NCBI GenBank assembly: GCA_016748015.1 | Contig: JAAOMT010000414.1 | Location: 102,353-166,352, forward strand | DNA: 64,000 nucleotides | Direction: 5' to 3' | Origin: Geosiphon pyriformis | Taxonomy: Eukaryota > Glomeromycota > Glomeromycetes > Archaeosporales > Geosiphonaceae | Shown here: in pieces, positions 48,241-58,677 of the stretch | Layout of the letters: each line of letters starts with the position of its first letter | Position numbering within the stretch: position 1 is the first letter of the stretch | Notes under the pieces: model-generated | Databases searched by the model: none | What the model saw: the letters and a program-made list of their open reading frames with translations, nothing else | Told to the model about the DNA's origin: nothing | Program-made: the position numbers and the translations under genes

Positions 48241-48920
48241 ATAATAAAAAGAGGATATAAAGACATAATAGACGCGACAGAAGACTTCAGAAAAATGGAA
48301 ATCACTAACAACATTCACTTATTAGCACAACAAATTTTCCAACTGATTTAACAACAAAATATGGAAATTACTATCAATCAACAAACTATTTAATACTGAG
48401 ATACTAGAAAGATATCCAAATACAAAAGTCAAAAAAAAACAGAAAACATTATTAACAAAATGGTTCTGAAAATAAAATTAGCAATAGAAGAACCAACAAG
48501 TATTACCATATATCAAGAGTTGACCAAAGAAACTTGGAAATGATGAATACACAAATTTCCAAAAAACTTTTGTTATTTCTACTTGGGACAACACTTGAAT
48601 ATTCAGAACTTATACATGGACAAAACAAGACAATTATTTAACACAACAATACTGCAACAACTAAAACAATTTGTGGAAAAAAATAATTTGACCACACAAG
48701 TAAGAGCCATCTATAGACTACATATGGAATTTCAAGACAGACTAGAAATCTTACTTAATTCAGAATTGGACTCTATTACAGTTAACCAGATAGGAAAAAT
48801 AACCAACACCCAATTTGAAGAATTACAGAACAAGATAACCCAAGCAATTCTTAAAAAAGAAGTTCAAGAAATATTCAATGGCAGAGAATTAAAGTTAGGA
48901 GATTTGGGAGATCTTGATAG
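48241..48920 (+). pseudogene. Element F C-terminal domain, type II (unknown function)
   Basis: Unknown post-integrase domain. The frame 48583-48975 is open for 130 codons but runs into element G after LGDLGDLD; the true end (GAQY, stop 59113-59115) lies on the other side of G. Predicted helical, with LGQHLNIQNLYMDKTRQLF, TTILQQLKQFVEKNN, VRAIYRLHMEFQDRLEILL and QNKITQAIL. It is alignable but divergent from type I of A, B, C and G, and close to the CTD of E (62900-63579). No catalytic motif, signal peptide or membrane segment seen. Confidence 0.75.
48917..48920 (+). repeat. Target-site duplication of element G, left (ATAG)
   Basis: Partner ATGG at 59099-59102; one G-to-A difference. The uninterrupted CTD end in element E reads GATGGAGCTCAA. 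Confidence 0.72.
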
Positions 48921-49814
48921 TGTTACTTATAAAAAGAAAACAGATATAAAAAATAGCAGATCAATAAGAGAATAATATTTAGCATGTGAGCATATTGCTT
49001 AGTAATATGGAGCAATATCAAAAATCATAGCACATTGCTTAGCAATATAGAGCAATATCAGAAAGCAATATCAGAAAGCATGGCACATTGTTCAGCAATG
49101 TGGAGCGATGTTAGAAAATTAGGGCACATTGTTCAGCAATGTGAGCATTGCTCAAGAAATCATAGCACATTACTCAAGAATGTGAGCAATCTTGTAGAAC
49201 ATCAATTATGTATATATAGCAGTAGCATTAGAAGTAGAAAGAGCAGAATCTTTTGGTTAAAAATTTTCCATCCACAAATATTAAATAAATAAATTATTCA
49301 CCATCCAAATCCACTCTCCACTATCAACACTTCATATTGATAGTAATTGATACTTAACCATGTTGGAACAATAGTTCTTGATCATAGCTATTGATAAGAT
49401 ACTAACTTGTACATCGTCTTGGCTTATTTCTTTATTTTCTTTTATTTCTTTTTTTCTTTAATTTTGTTGTTGTATATTAACTGATTAAAAATTAAAGCAC
49501 TGAGTAATTAACGTCACAAATAGTCTGGTAAAAGACCCAGAAATAAGAGTAAAATTATATATATATTAACAGATAGCTTACCAGAAAGGCACAAATGCCA
49601 GAATAAACCAGCCACCAAGCTGAAAACAGAAATTGGGAACACAACTCACCAACCAACTACATTGTCATTGAATTTCTGTCTATTATACAAAGAACTCAAT
49701 GCTAAAACCTTCAGATACAACCAACATACCAATAACACCAGCTTTGTCAAGATATTGAGCACCAAGTTACAGATTTGTTATTTGATTTGAGGCCCCAAAT
49801 AATCATTTGTAACA
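48921..49814 (+). repeat. Element G 5' LTR (class 1)
   Basis: TGTTACTTATAAAAAG to TTGTAACA. The palindrome array in U3 has units starting at 48991, 49031, 49084, 49125 and 49166. The longer second gap is due to a 13-bp local duplication (AGAAAGCAATATC type). The TATA box TATGTATATATAG is at about 49207-49219, and the polyadenylation-like AAATAAATAAA at about 49282-49294. Hairpin 1 at about 49319-49343 has one mismatch and hairpin 2 at about 49368-49392 one wobble. Confidence 0.92.
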
Positions 49815-49816
49815 TT

Positions 49817-49859
49817 TGATGCTCTCTGTGAGATATAATCTTACAGAGAACCAGTACCA
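49817..49859 (+). promoter_or_regulatory. Primer-binding site and 43-nt leader stem-loop (element G)
   Basis: TGATGCTCTCTGTGAG after the LTR. The inner stem is CTCTGT-g-AGAT, loop ATA, ATCT-t-ACAGAG (49824-49848). The outer arms TGATGCT and AGTACCA pair imperfectly. Confidence 0.7.
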
Positions 49860-49877
49860 ACAACACCCATCCAAACA

Positions 49878-52130
49878 GTGGCAGAATTTAAAGAAACAGG
49901 AACAAATCATTTAGAATTTGCGAAATCCTTATTCCAACACTACTGTCAACATTTAGGATTAATCAACAACCACTTATCAGCAAAATCAGCTTTTAATTTC
50001 TACATCCACAAGAAAATCTCATATTTATTAGGAGTACCAGTAGAAACCAACTCAGCCAGAAAAAACTTCTACAATGAATTAATCCAGAATACCAGCCTAT
50101 CAACAAATTACAATTTCACAGCAATTCTCACTAAAATCAATAAAGAAATTGAAATTTACACTCAACAAAGATATTTAATTACCTATGTAAACAAAGGCAA
50201 AGGAAAACTGCAAACACCAGCAGTAACACCCAAAAAGATACAACCACCCACTTGGAAGAAAACAAGAGTTGAGTCACCAATTAATCCATCATATTATTAT
50301 ACACCCAAAAGTGCCATCAATATTACAGACGCATCCACATCAAACACAACATCAACCTTTGGACAATTTTTATTTCAGAGTAAACAAAAGAAAGAAGATC
50401 TTCTAGGACTATACGGCGCATATTTCAAAAGATTTAAGTCTCAATTGCTTATGCCATCAGGACTCCAATCTTCACTACCCCAACCAGATTTCAGAACTGC
50501 GAGTTTCTAAGACGTAACAGAATCAGAAAAAGACCAAGAAGAAAAGGAAGAAGAATCTGAAGATTAAGAATTTACTTACCAGAACCTGATCACTGGAAAT
50601 TGAAACCCTAAACTTTCAGACTTAGCAAAATCTAAGTTTAAAAAATCCAGAAATTAAAACTCCAAATTTTCAAATGCAGCACAATCAAAACAATCAAAAC
50701 TCCAATCTAATTAATTAACTGGACCTACCTCCTGTTATCATTATTAACCCACCACCAGTTGAACCAATTGGCCAGCCACTACAACAACTACACCAGCAGA
50801 TTCAACAGCCACTAATACCATTTCAACAACCACCACAACCCAACTTAGATCCAATGGCATACACACCAATAGCCAAACTCAAAAAATTTACTGGCAAAGA
50901 GAACAATGTCCAAGTATGGCTAAATGATATGGAGAAAGCCATTGCAGCTAATGGATAGAATGACACCAGAGCCATGCAAGCCATCTCATATTTTCTCCAG
51001 AATACTGTCAATTTATGGTACCAAAGTCTGGTTAACAAACCCCAAGATTTTAATGCATTTAAAATTGAGTTTTTAAAATACTTCAGCAACAATAACAGCA
51101 TTAACAAGCTAGCAAACATCTTCACTACTATCAAACAAGAAGAAAATGAAGCAGTCACTATTTACTTAGAATGCTTCCATAGAAATCTGTGCCAGATCCA
51201 AGCCATTAATGCCAATTATTTTACAGTAGCCCAGATCCTAAATCAGTTTATTCACAGATTATACAGCAGCATCCTGCAATGCATATGTCCAATGCATCCC
51301 ATCGATCTGCAAGCAGCTGTCACAAACACCAGAGATTTTGAAGCCACTGAATTAGAAGCCAACCATGTCCAAGCCATTAATCTAGTAATGAATGGATCAT
51401 CTGAATTGGATTCCAAATTGAAACAATTTAGCAATTCTATCAATTATAAATTAAAGGGATACTTAACTGACAATCACACAATTTATCAACCACCACAACG
51501 ATGCAATAATTCTGGAAATGTGAATCACTTCCAGAATCAGTCACATCCATCATTATTGACCAATCAACAGTGGCAACAGAAAATGCATGTTTGCTACTAT
51601 TGTGGTAGACAAGAACACCTACAAATCAATTACCACTATTGCTTAAATAACCAACAATTAGGAAATTAATATCAAAACCCTGATCACCAGTTTCAAATTC
51701 CGAATAACCCACCAAACTCAGAACCATATCATCAGAATTACTTACCTATGATGCAACAGCCACCTTATCAATCACCAGTATATCAAATGCCAATTTATTA
51801 GCTGTAGTCACAACCAATTTATTAGCCACAGCCACAACCCAATTATCAGCCACAGCCTCAGGTAATATATTAGCCCCAACAAATTCAAATACCACTACAG
51901 AACTTACCTCAAAATGGAACCCAAAGGCCAAAATTGACCCAACAAAGCTAGAGATCATCAATGGTAGTCTATCAACTGATCCCCAGTTCTTCTATACAAC
52001 CAGCAGGATCTTGACAATGGAATTTGGGCACTGGATACACCCAAAACCCGAATTCTTAGAACTATTTAAATCTACTGGTTACCTTAAAAGACACTCAACC
52101 CAATAATCTGGAATCCAATCAATACCCAAC
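49878..52130 (+). pseudogene. gag: Element G gag
   Basis: Starts at a GTG (49878) equivalent to the ATG of element E, and is open for 210 codons (NHLEFAKSLFQHYCQHLGL to PDFRTASF). A low-complexity Glu- and Gln-rich stretch follows, in another frame. The capsid-like core (50850-51470) is in the 231-codon frame 50974-51669, with ISYFLQNTVNLWYQSL, FLKYFSNNNSI, TIKQEENEAVTIYLECF and AQILNQFIHRL. The zinc knuckle is damaged: CYYCGRQEHLQINY (last Cys to Tyr). The best preserved gag core in the window. Confidence 0.9.
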
Positions 52131-52139
52131 ACTTACTAG

Positions 52140-52830
52140 CAACATTCTCCTAACTACTATCACCGAGAATAAATCACTGGACACTATCTTCCCATTTGAA
52201 CTTGAAGAACTGTCGATCATGCCATTATTTAGTGGAGCTGCTCTGGAAAAAAAACCCATTACTGCCATGTACACTGATGCCAAAGTTGATGGCCATTTCA
52301 TCAAACTGATCCTAGACAGTAAATTAGCTGGCAGCATCATTACAAAACAACTCATAGACCAATTAAGTTACCAAGTTGATCGTGCTGCCAGTGCCAGGAT
52401 TATAACTACTGATGGAGCAACCAAAACTCCCATTGGTAAAGTTAATGACTTTCCTTTTGAAGTCAATGGCATTATCATTCCCATCAAAGTCTTAGTGATA
52501 GAAGCAATCCAATATTAGGCATTAATAGGAAATGACTGATTATCTAAAACCAATGCCATATTGGATTAGACAATGCAGAAGTTCTAACTGAGCCAAAATG
52601 GTCAACACACACATGTACCCACCATGTGTGGTCATTTCAAGACCACCAACTCGACAATACCACTTATCAAATTCGAAGAAGAGAAGAAGAAACCTACCTG
52701 GGAAGCCTATCAAGTATTATGGGCTGAAACAGACCACAATGAGCTGCTGCCAATACTATCATAGAACAAGCCAGAAAAAGAAAAACAAAGAGAAGAACTC
52801 ACCTGAAAAACTGATGATCTGACATGAACC
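52140..52830 (+). pseudogene. PR: Element G protease and linker
   Basis: The frame 52219-52518 is open for 99 codons: MYTDAKVDGHFIKLILDSKLAGS onward. The catalytic triad Asp-Ser-Gly has become Asp-Ser-Lys (GGA to AAA, two G-to-A changes), so a normal retropepsin active site is absent even though the fold is otherwise intact (TKQLIDQLSYQVD, GKVNDFPFEVNGIIIPIKVL). A TAG at Gln closes the frame. The Lys/Glu-rich linker continues to about 52830. Confidence 0.87.
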
Positions 52831-52969
52831 AACAATGATAACAACAAACCATTATCAAATTGGAAGTGGGAAGAAAATAAAGAAAGAGACAAAGAGAAAG
52901 GGAAAGAAAAAAACACCATTCAAGCCAACAACACTTATATTCCAGCCACTTATGCTCTACCACAACAGT

Positions 52970-54795
52970 TTACCTATTACCAATCCAAACTAATATGTAT
53001 TGATTGTGGCAAAAAATTGTCATCAATGAGCACTTGTTGTGATAACAATAAGGAATACATTTTGGCAACAAAATTCTACTGCCACCCATGTGTTCTTGAA
53101 CATTTTTGAAGACCAAAACGAGTAGGAAAATAGGACAATGAATTATGCTTGGCTTGTGGAGAAACTTTTCTGAATGAAAAAATGTGGAACGACATTCCTG
53201 GGCGAGAAGAAATGTGCAACAAATCATGTCAATACACAATTCTCATAAGTGACTGGATCAGAAAAGAAATGTCCATAGACACTGCCTAAAGATGAACCAT
53301 CAAACATTTGGACGAATGCCCACATGACAATGATGAAATCTGGCAAATGGCACTTGCCAAAATTGAAGGAACAACCCCAGAAGAAATAAAAGCGATTAAA
53401 AATAACTCACCTAAACCTATAGAACTTGACTAGAACTCAGAACTAATCATAAATCTCCTGGATCCAGAACAATTCCACGAATATTACCAAGAGCTAGCAC
53501 CTACCAGAGAAAAACAAGAGCAGTGTTTGGAGCAGTTGAATACTCAGTTATGTTAACATTGCTTAATTCCCTATGACTTTTAATATTGTAATGAGTGTGA
53601 TCTCATTTACAATCCACTATCATGCATGATTTATATGATTCCAGAAGAGAAACCAATCAGCAGCTGTGCATTGGAATTGGAATCAGTTTTCAATCCTGAT
53701 TCAAACTCTGACAATGATAATGATGAAAACACTGGTTCTAGCTCCATCCAAGATGGCAACAAAAATATCAATGATTTAGACTCCAATTCAAACCCTGAAA
53801 TATACATTGCACTTCCTAATCTCTCTAAGGAACAGAAACTCAAATGGTATAGTGATAATAATAAAAGTATTATGCCAGAACACGTACATGATACTGACGC
53901 AGGATTTGATTTGAAATATCCAGGAAAAGGAGCCATCAAATTGGAACCAAATTCGTGCACATGTATTGATCTCAAAATAGCTCTGGAAATCCCAGCAACA
54001 ATCATGATCCAATTAGCATCTAGAAATAGTTTAGCGAAAAAAGGAATCAACATTAGAGGAGAAATAATTAATGTGAAATATGTAGGAAATATCATCACTA
54101 TGCTACAAAATGACTCAGAAAGACCTATATTATAGAGCCAAATAAAAAGATAGCACAGGCAATATTCTTACCTCTGGTGAAAATAGCTCAGTTAGTATCA
54201 ATAAGAAACAGAGAAGAATTAAGGATTATAGCTAGAGGGATACAGGAATTCGAATTAACAGATAGAATAGATATATCAATTAATATGGCAGAGAAAAAAA
54301 TTGTAGACAAAGGAGAAATTATCTCAATTTATCAAACAATTTTTATTCTGCCATATAACTAATACATGTTAGCCATAAAAAAAGAAGTAAAAAATCAAGC
54401 TCAATTGTTTAAAGCAAAAGCCACCATTTGTGAATCAGGAGAGATTGGACTCACCAATTTCTATATCTCAACCAACAGTTCCAAAAACATCAAAATTCCC
54501 ATCTATAACACAACTGGAAATGTCATCAAAATACCAAAGGGAACCATTATTGAATATTTAACTACCAAAGTTGAGGATCAACCACCAAACCACATTCCAG
54601 ATTTTTCACAGCTTTGCAGATATGTGGACATTACATCACAAATTATCTATAGAAAAAATAAATGTTATCTGCTTCAATCAGAACAATTGGAACAGATGAA
54701 CATGGGAAATCTAAATCCACTTCAACAGATACAACTCAAGATGTTACTCAACAATTTCAATGACATTTTTGCTAGTGAAAATAAATTTGGCTGAA
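52970..54795 (+). pseudogene. Element G Cys-rich region, dUTPase and connector
   Basis: The Cys-rich region is clearest here: CIDC, ten residues to CC, then CHPC, CLAC and EMCNKSCQ (about 53000-53230), and a later YCNEC (about 53588-53602). The Asp/Asn/Ser-rich spacer is at 53690-53800. The dUTPase is open from 53626 to 54135: motif I DTDAGFDLKYPGKG intact, motif II ASRNSLAKKGIN (Ser to Asn), motif III GEIINVKYVGNI (Asp to Asn). A frameshift near 54130 precedes motif IV NKKIAQAIFLPLV and motif V ARGIQEFELTDR. The connector frame 54366-54794 is open and runs to FASENKFG. The motif III change removes a catalytic-site Asp. Confidence 0.9.
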
Positions 54796-54829
54796 CTAGC
54801 ATCATCCAGTATCAGATCAAGACTGGAGA

Positions 54830-56095
54830 TGCAATGCCAATTAAACAAAGAGCATACAGAGTACCACCAGCTAGCCATGAGATCATTCATCAAGAAATCA
54901 ACTGAATGCTTGACAATGGGCTAATTCAGTCATCAATGAGTTCATGGTCATCACCAGTAGTACTAGTCTGTAAGAAGAATGAAAAAATCCGTTTTTGTGT
55001 GGATTATCAAAAACTAAATGGAGTAACTAAAGGTAATAGTTATCTAACTCCAAAGATCCAAGAACTATTCGGCGCTTTTGGTGGAAATAAATGGTTCTCA
55101 ACATTAGATTTCTATAGTAAATACTGGCAAGTAGCCATAAATCTAGCTGACAAAGAGAAAACAGCATTTACCACAAGAGAAAGAAATTTTGAGTTTGAAG
55201 TCATGCCATTTGGCTTGATGAATGCTCCAGCAACATTCCAACAGTTCATAGAAATTGTCTATACTGGATTACTATGGAAATCAGTAGTCATATACTTGGA
55301 TAACACCAATGTGTTCTCAAAAACATTTGATGATTATCTGCACCATCTCCAAGAAGTGTTCGAAAGATTAAAAAGAGCCAGATTGAAACTAAATGCAACT
55401 AAATGTTTCTTTGGAAAAACAAAACTCAAGTTTTTGGAACATGTAGTAAGCAAAGATAGAATCAAAACAGATCCAGACAAGATTAAAGTAGTTAAGAACT
55501 TTCCAGTATTAACCAACTTGACAGAACTAAGAGCATTTTTAGGATTTGCAGACTACTATTGTCACTTCATCAAGGACTTTTTTAAACTAACTTAGCCACT
55601 TCACTATCTACAAACCAAGAATGTGAAGTATAAATGGACTAAAGCTCAACAAAAAGCTTTCAACACATTGAGAAGAAAGCTTATCCAAGCTCCAGTATTG
55701 ATGTATCTAGATCACAACAAACCATTCATTATTACTATTAATGCATCAGGTCAAATATTGGGAGCAGTACTATTACAGAAAAGACCAGATGGAAGAGAAC
55801 ATCCAGTAGTTTACGCCAGTAAAAGCTTAAGTCCAACTGAGAAGAACTATGGAACTCCAATACTAGAACACTTAGCTATCTATTGGGCTGTCATCAAATA
55901 GAAGGAATACTTGAGCCAAAAGTTTGAAGTGTACACTGATCACAAAGAATTGACTTCAATCCAGAAACAAGAATTTGCAGATGATTGCCATGCCAGATGG
56001 AAAATAGAACTTTCACTATTTAATTATACAGTTCATTATAAAAAGAAAAAAGACAATGGAAATGCCAATGGACTGTCACAAATAAAACCAATCTA
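54830..56095 (+). pseudogene. RT: Element G RT and RNase H
   Basis: Longest RT frame in the window (54906-55595, 229 codons): SSPVVLVCKKNEKIRFCVDY, KWFSTLDFYSKYWQVAI, VMPFGLMNAPATFQ, and the catalytic box YLDN (about 55295-55306), then LKLNATKCFFGKTKLKFLEH and the thumb ELRAFLGFADYYCHFIKDF. RNase H is open in 55623-55901 and 55911-56096 with IITINASGQ (Asp to Asn), LEHLAIYWAV, YTDHKELTSIQ and NANGLS. The frame is otherwise almost complete, so the Asn in the box is the main visible defect of the polymerase. Confidence 0.94.
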
Positions 56096-56099
56096 AAAA

Positions 56100-57500
56100 C
56101 ATTTCAATCCAAAAAAATATAACAAAAGATGAATATACAAAAATACCAACAACTACAACATTATATAAATACCCAATTGTTCAAGAAAAAATTATTTCAA
56201 AAAGAACAAAACAACATAAAACAACAATCAGAATATTTTATCAATCATCAAAATATATTTTACTGGAAGAACAGAAGAAATCCAGATCAACCAACCAAAG
56301 TAATTACAAAACCAGAGAAAGAGACAATACTATTCAACATGCACTCAGATCTAACAGCAGGACATTTTTATAAAGAAGTGATCATAGAAAGAACCAGAAA
56401 AAGATATTATTGGCCATCAATGTATCCAGATATTATCCAATATGTTCAAAATTGTGATGCTTGTCAAAAAAGAGGAGAAACAAGACCAAGTGAACCATTA
56501 AAACCAATCAAAGTAGAACAACCATTTGACCATATTGAAATTAACTTAGTCGGACCATTAACAATCACTGGCAAAGGCAACAGATATATCGCAATAGCCA
56601 TGGACTATCTCACTAAATGGCCAGAAGCAAAAGCCATTTAAAGAACAGATGCAAAATTCATTGCCAAATTTGTTCATTAAGATTTGATTTGTCGACATAG
56701 ATGTCCAAAAGGACTATTATTAGATTAAAGAACACACTTTGTGAACAGAACATTAGCAGAATTAAGTCAGAGATTTGGAATCAAAAGACTATTATTATTA
56801 CCATACCATCCATAAACAAATAGGTTAGTTGAGAGATTTAACAGAACATTGTGTAAAGCAATTGCCAAGATCAGTCAAGAAAATCAGGACAAATAGGATT
56901 TGTTCATACCATCAATATTATTTGCTTATTGAACAATGAAACAAGACACTACACAAACAACACCATTTGAATTAGTATACAGTAGAACAGCAACATTACC
57001 AGTTAAGATAGAAGTCAATATTTATCCAACAGAACCAATAACTGAAGACAATTTTTAGAAAACGTTGCTAAGAAGAACATATGACTTGATAAAAACACTA
57101 GAAAACAGACAACAAAAAGCAGCTGACAACATCTAAAAGTCACAAGAAAAGCAAAAAGAATGACTTAATAACCAACTACCAAATAAACCAGTTGAATTCC
57201 AAATTGGAGACAAAGTACTATTACACCATACCAAAGCAAAAAAACAATGGAGTAGAAAATTTGACCCCAAATGAGACGGACCATTTTACATAGAAGAAAT
57301 TCTAAGAAATGGAGCTTATAAATTAAGATGAAACAACAAAATCTTAGCCAAAACAACACATAGTAATTGACTGAAACTATATCACCAGATAGTATCATCA
57401 TTTACCAATAACATTCCACAACTGGGAGTACAAAAGATACTAGTTCAACCTGATAAGATTCCATGAGATCTAGAACCAATCATAGCTATTGAACCAAACA
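56100..57500 (+). pseudogene. IN: Element G integrase
   Basis: Two extra A residues near 56110 put the integrase in another frame than RNase H. The frame 56129-56641 holds the HHCC domain (HSDLTAGHFYKE, YVQNCDACQ) and the core start. The first Asp is Asn (EINLVGPLT); the second Asp (LLLD, about 56720) and the Glu (LVERFN, about 56829) are kept. Stops follow at Gln, Trp and Arg positions. The C-terminal part has FQIGDKVLL and a GPFYIEEILRNGAYKL module, the best GPY/F match here. Confidence 0.91.
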
Positions 57501-57539
57501 TGGCAAATTGAACAACTAAAAGAATATATAAAGACACAG

Positions 57540-58203
57540 TACACATGACAAAAACAACCAAGAAAAAATAGAAATACCAGATTATATCCACACTATAGCT
57601 TAACAATTGTTCCAGGTCTTAAGTTAACAACCTTTAAACATAGAAATTATCATTAACAACCAAACAATCTGCTATAGAAACACCAAAAGAAAAACAAAGA
57701 ATACACCATATCAGCGGTTACCAAAGAATGATAAAAACTGGTCAGATAACATAATAGAAAAAGTAAAAAACACTTTTGGGAAAATACCTATTATGGCACT
57801 AACAGAAGAACTTACAAAAAAGAATTGGAAGCAATGAACAGAACAACTTCCAATATCATACTGTTACTACTAATTAGGTCAAAAGTTAAATATTCAAGAG
57901 TTGTATATTGACAAATTCAAGAGGATATTTAACCAAAACATAATACAGTAAATTGAAAAATTTATTGGGAAAAAGATGAACTCAACATTACATGTAAGAA
58001 CAATTTACTAACTACACAACATATTTCAGAACTATCTAGAAATATTGTTACATTCTGACATGGAAACCATAACCATTAACCAATGGAAAAAAATGAACAA
58101 TACACAAATAGAAAATGTGAAGAACAGAATCGAACAAACAATATTTGAAAAAAAAGTATTAGAATTAATTCAAAATGAAAATTTCGACAGAGCTTAATAT
58201 TAA
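57540..58203 (+). pseudogene. Element G C-terminal domain, type I (unknown function)
   Basis: Same domain as in A, with WSDNIIEKVKNTFGKIPIM, LGQKLNIQELYI, QIEKFIGKKMNSTLHVRTIY and VKNRIEQTIFEKKVLELIQ readable between few stops. Charged, Asn/Gln/Lys-rich and helical in appearance. The original stop is at 58201-58203; an earlier TAA stands in place of the Gln in the terminal AQY. Candidate roles (nucleic-acid binding, particle or targeting function) cannot be told apart from the sequence. Confidence 0.75.
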
Positions 58204-58216
58204 TAGGAGGAGATAA
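58204..58216 (+). other. Element G polypurine tract
   Basis: TAGGAGGAGATAA immediately before TGTTAC of the 3' LTR; plus-strand primer site. Confidence 0.8.
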
Positions 58217-58287
58217 TGTTACTCATAAAAAAAAAAACAGATATAAAAAATAGCAGACCAATAAGAAAATAATATTTAGCACATGAG

Positions 58288-58468
58288 CACATTGCTTAGC
58301 AATATGGAGCAATATCAGAAATCATGACACATTGCTCAGCAATGTGGAGCAATATTAGAAAGCATGGCACATTGCTCAGTAATGTAGAGTGATGTTAGAA
58401 AATTAGGGCACATTGTTCAACAATGTGAGCATTGCTTAAGAAATCATAGCACATTGCTTGAGAATGTG
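58288..58468. repeat. Palindrome array in class 1 U3, 40-41 bp period
   Basis: Five copies of a 19-nt dyad at intervals of 40, 40, 41 and 41 bp. The unit at 58328-58346 is a perfect palindrome with one central base. GGAGCAATRTYAGAAA-type sequence separates the first units. A likely array of protein-binding sites upstream of the TATA box. Confidence 0.75.
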
Positions 58469-58490
58469 AGTGATCTCATAGAACATTAAT

Positions 58491-58503
58491 TATGTATATA
58501 TAG
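58491..58503 (+). promoter_or_regulatory. LTR promoter TATA box (element G 3' LTR)
   Basis: TATGTATATATAG. The same box followed by CAGTAG stands at this place in most LTRs of both classes, about 70-75 bp before an AATAAATAAA polyadenylation-like signal; this puts the R region between them. Confidence 0.65.
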
Positions 58504-58603
58504 CAGTAGCATTAGAAATAAAAAGAGCAAAATCTTTTGGTTAGAAATTTTCCATCCACAAATATTAAATAAATAAATCATTCACCATCCAAATCCACTC
58601 TCC

Positions 58604-58677
58604 ACTATCAACACTTCATGTTGATAGTAATTGATACTTAACCATGCTGGAACAATAGCTCTTGATCATGACTATTG
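58604..58677 (+). promoter_or_regulatory. Hairpin pair in LTR (element G 3' LTR)
   Basis: Hairpin 1 at 58604-58628: ACTATCAACA, loop CTTCA, TGTTGATAGT, perfect. Hairpin 2 at about 58653-58677: CAATAG / CTATTG with two inner bases unpaired. Confidence 0.6.

Noticed and set aside
53631-54098. 155-codon minus-strand frame
   Set aside because: Antisense shadow of the element G dUTPase, whose motifs are on the + strand. The other long minus-strand frames likewise lie opposite dUTPase, RT or LINE coding sequence.
57540-58203. Envelope gene or chromodomain after integrase
   Set aside because: No signal peptide, membrane segment or glycosylation-rich ectodomain, and no chromodomain aromatic pattern.
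58288-58468. CRISPR array
   Set aside because: Regular spacing, but the intervals are themselves repeated, there are no unique spacers or cas genes, and the array sits at a fixed position in the U3 of a eukaryotic LTR.
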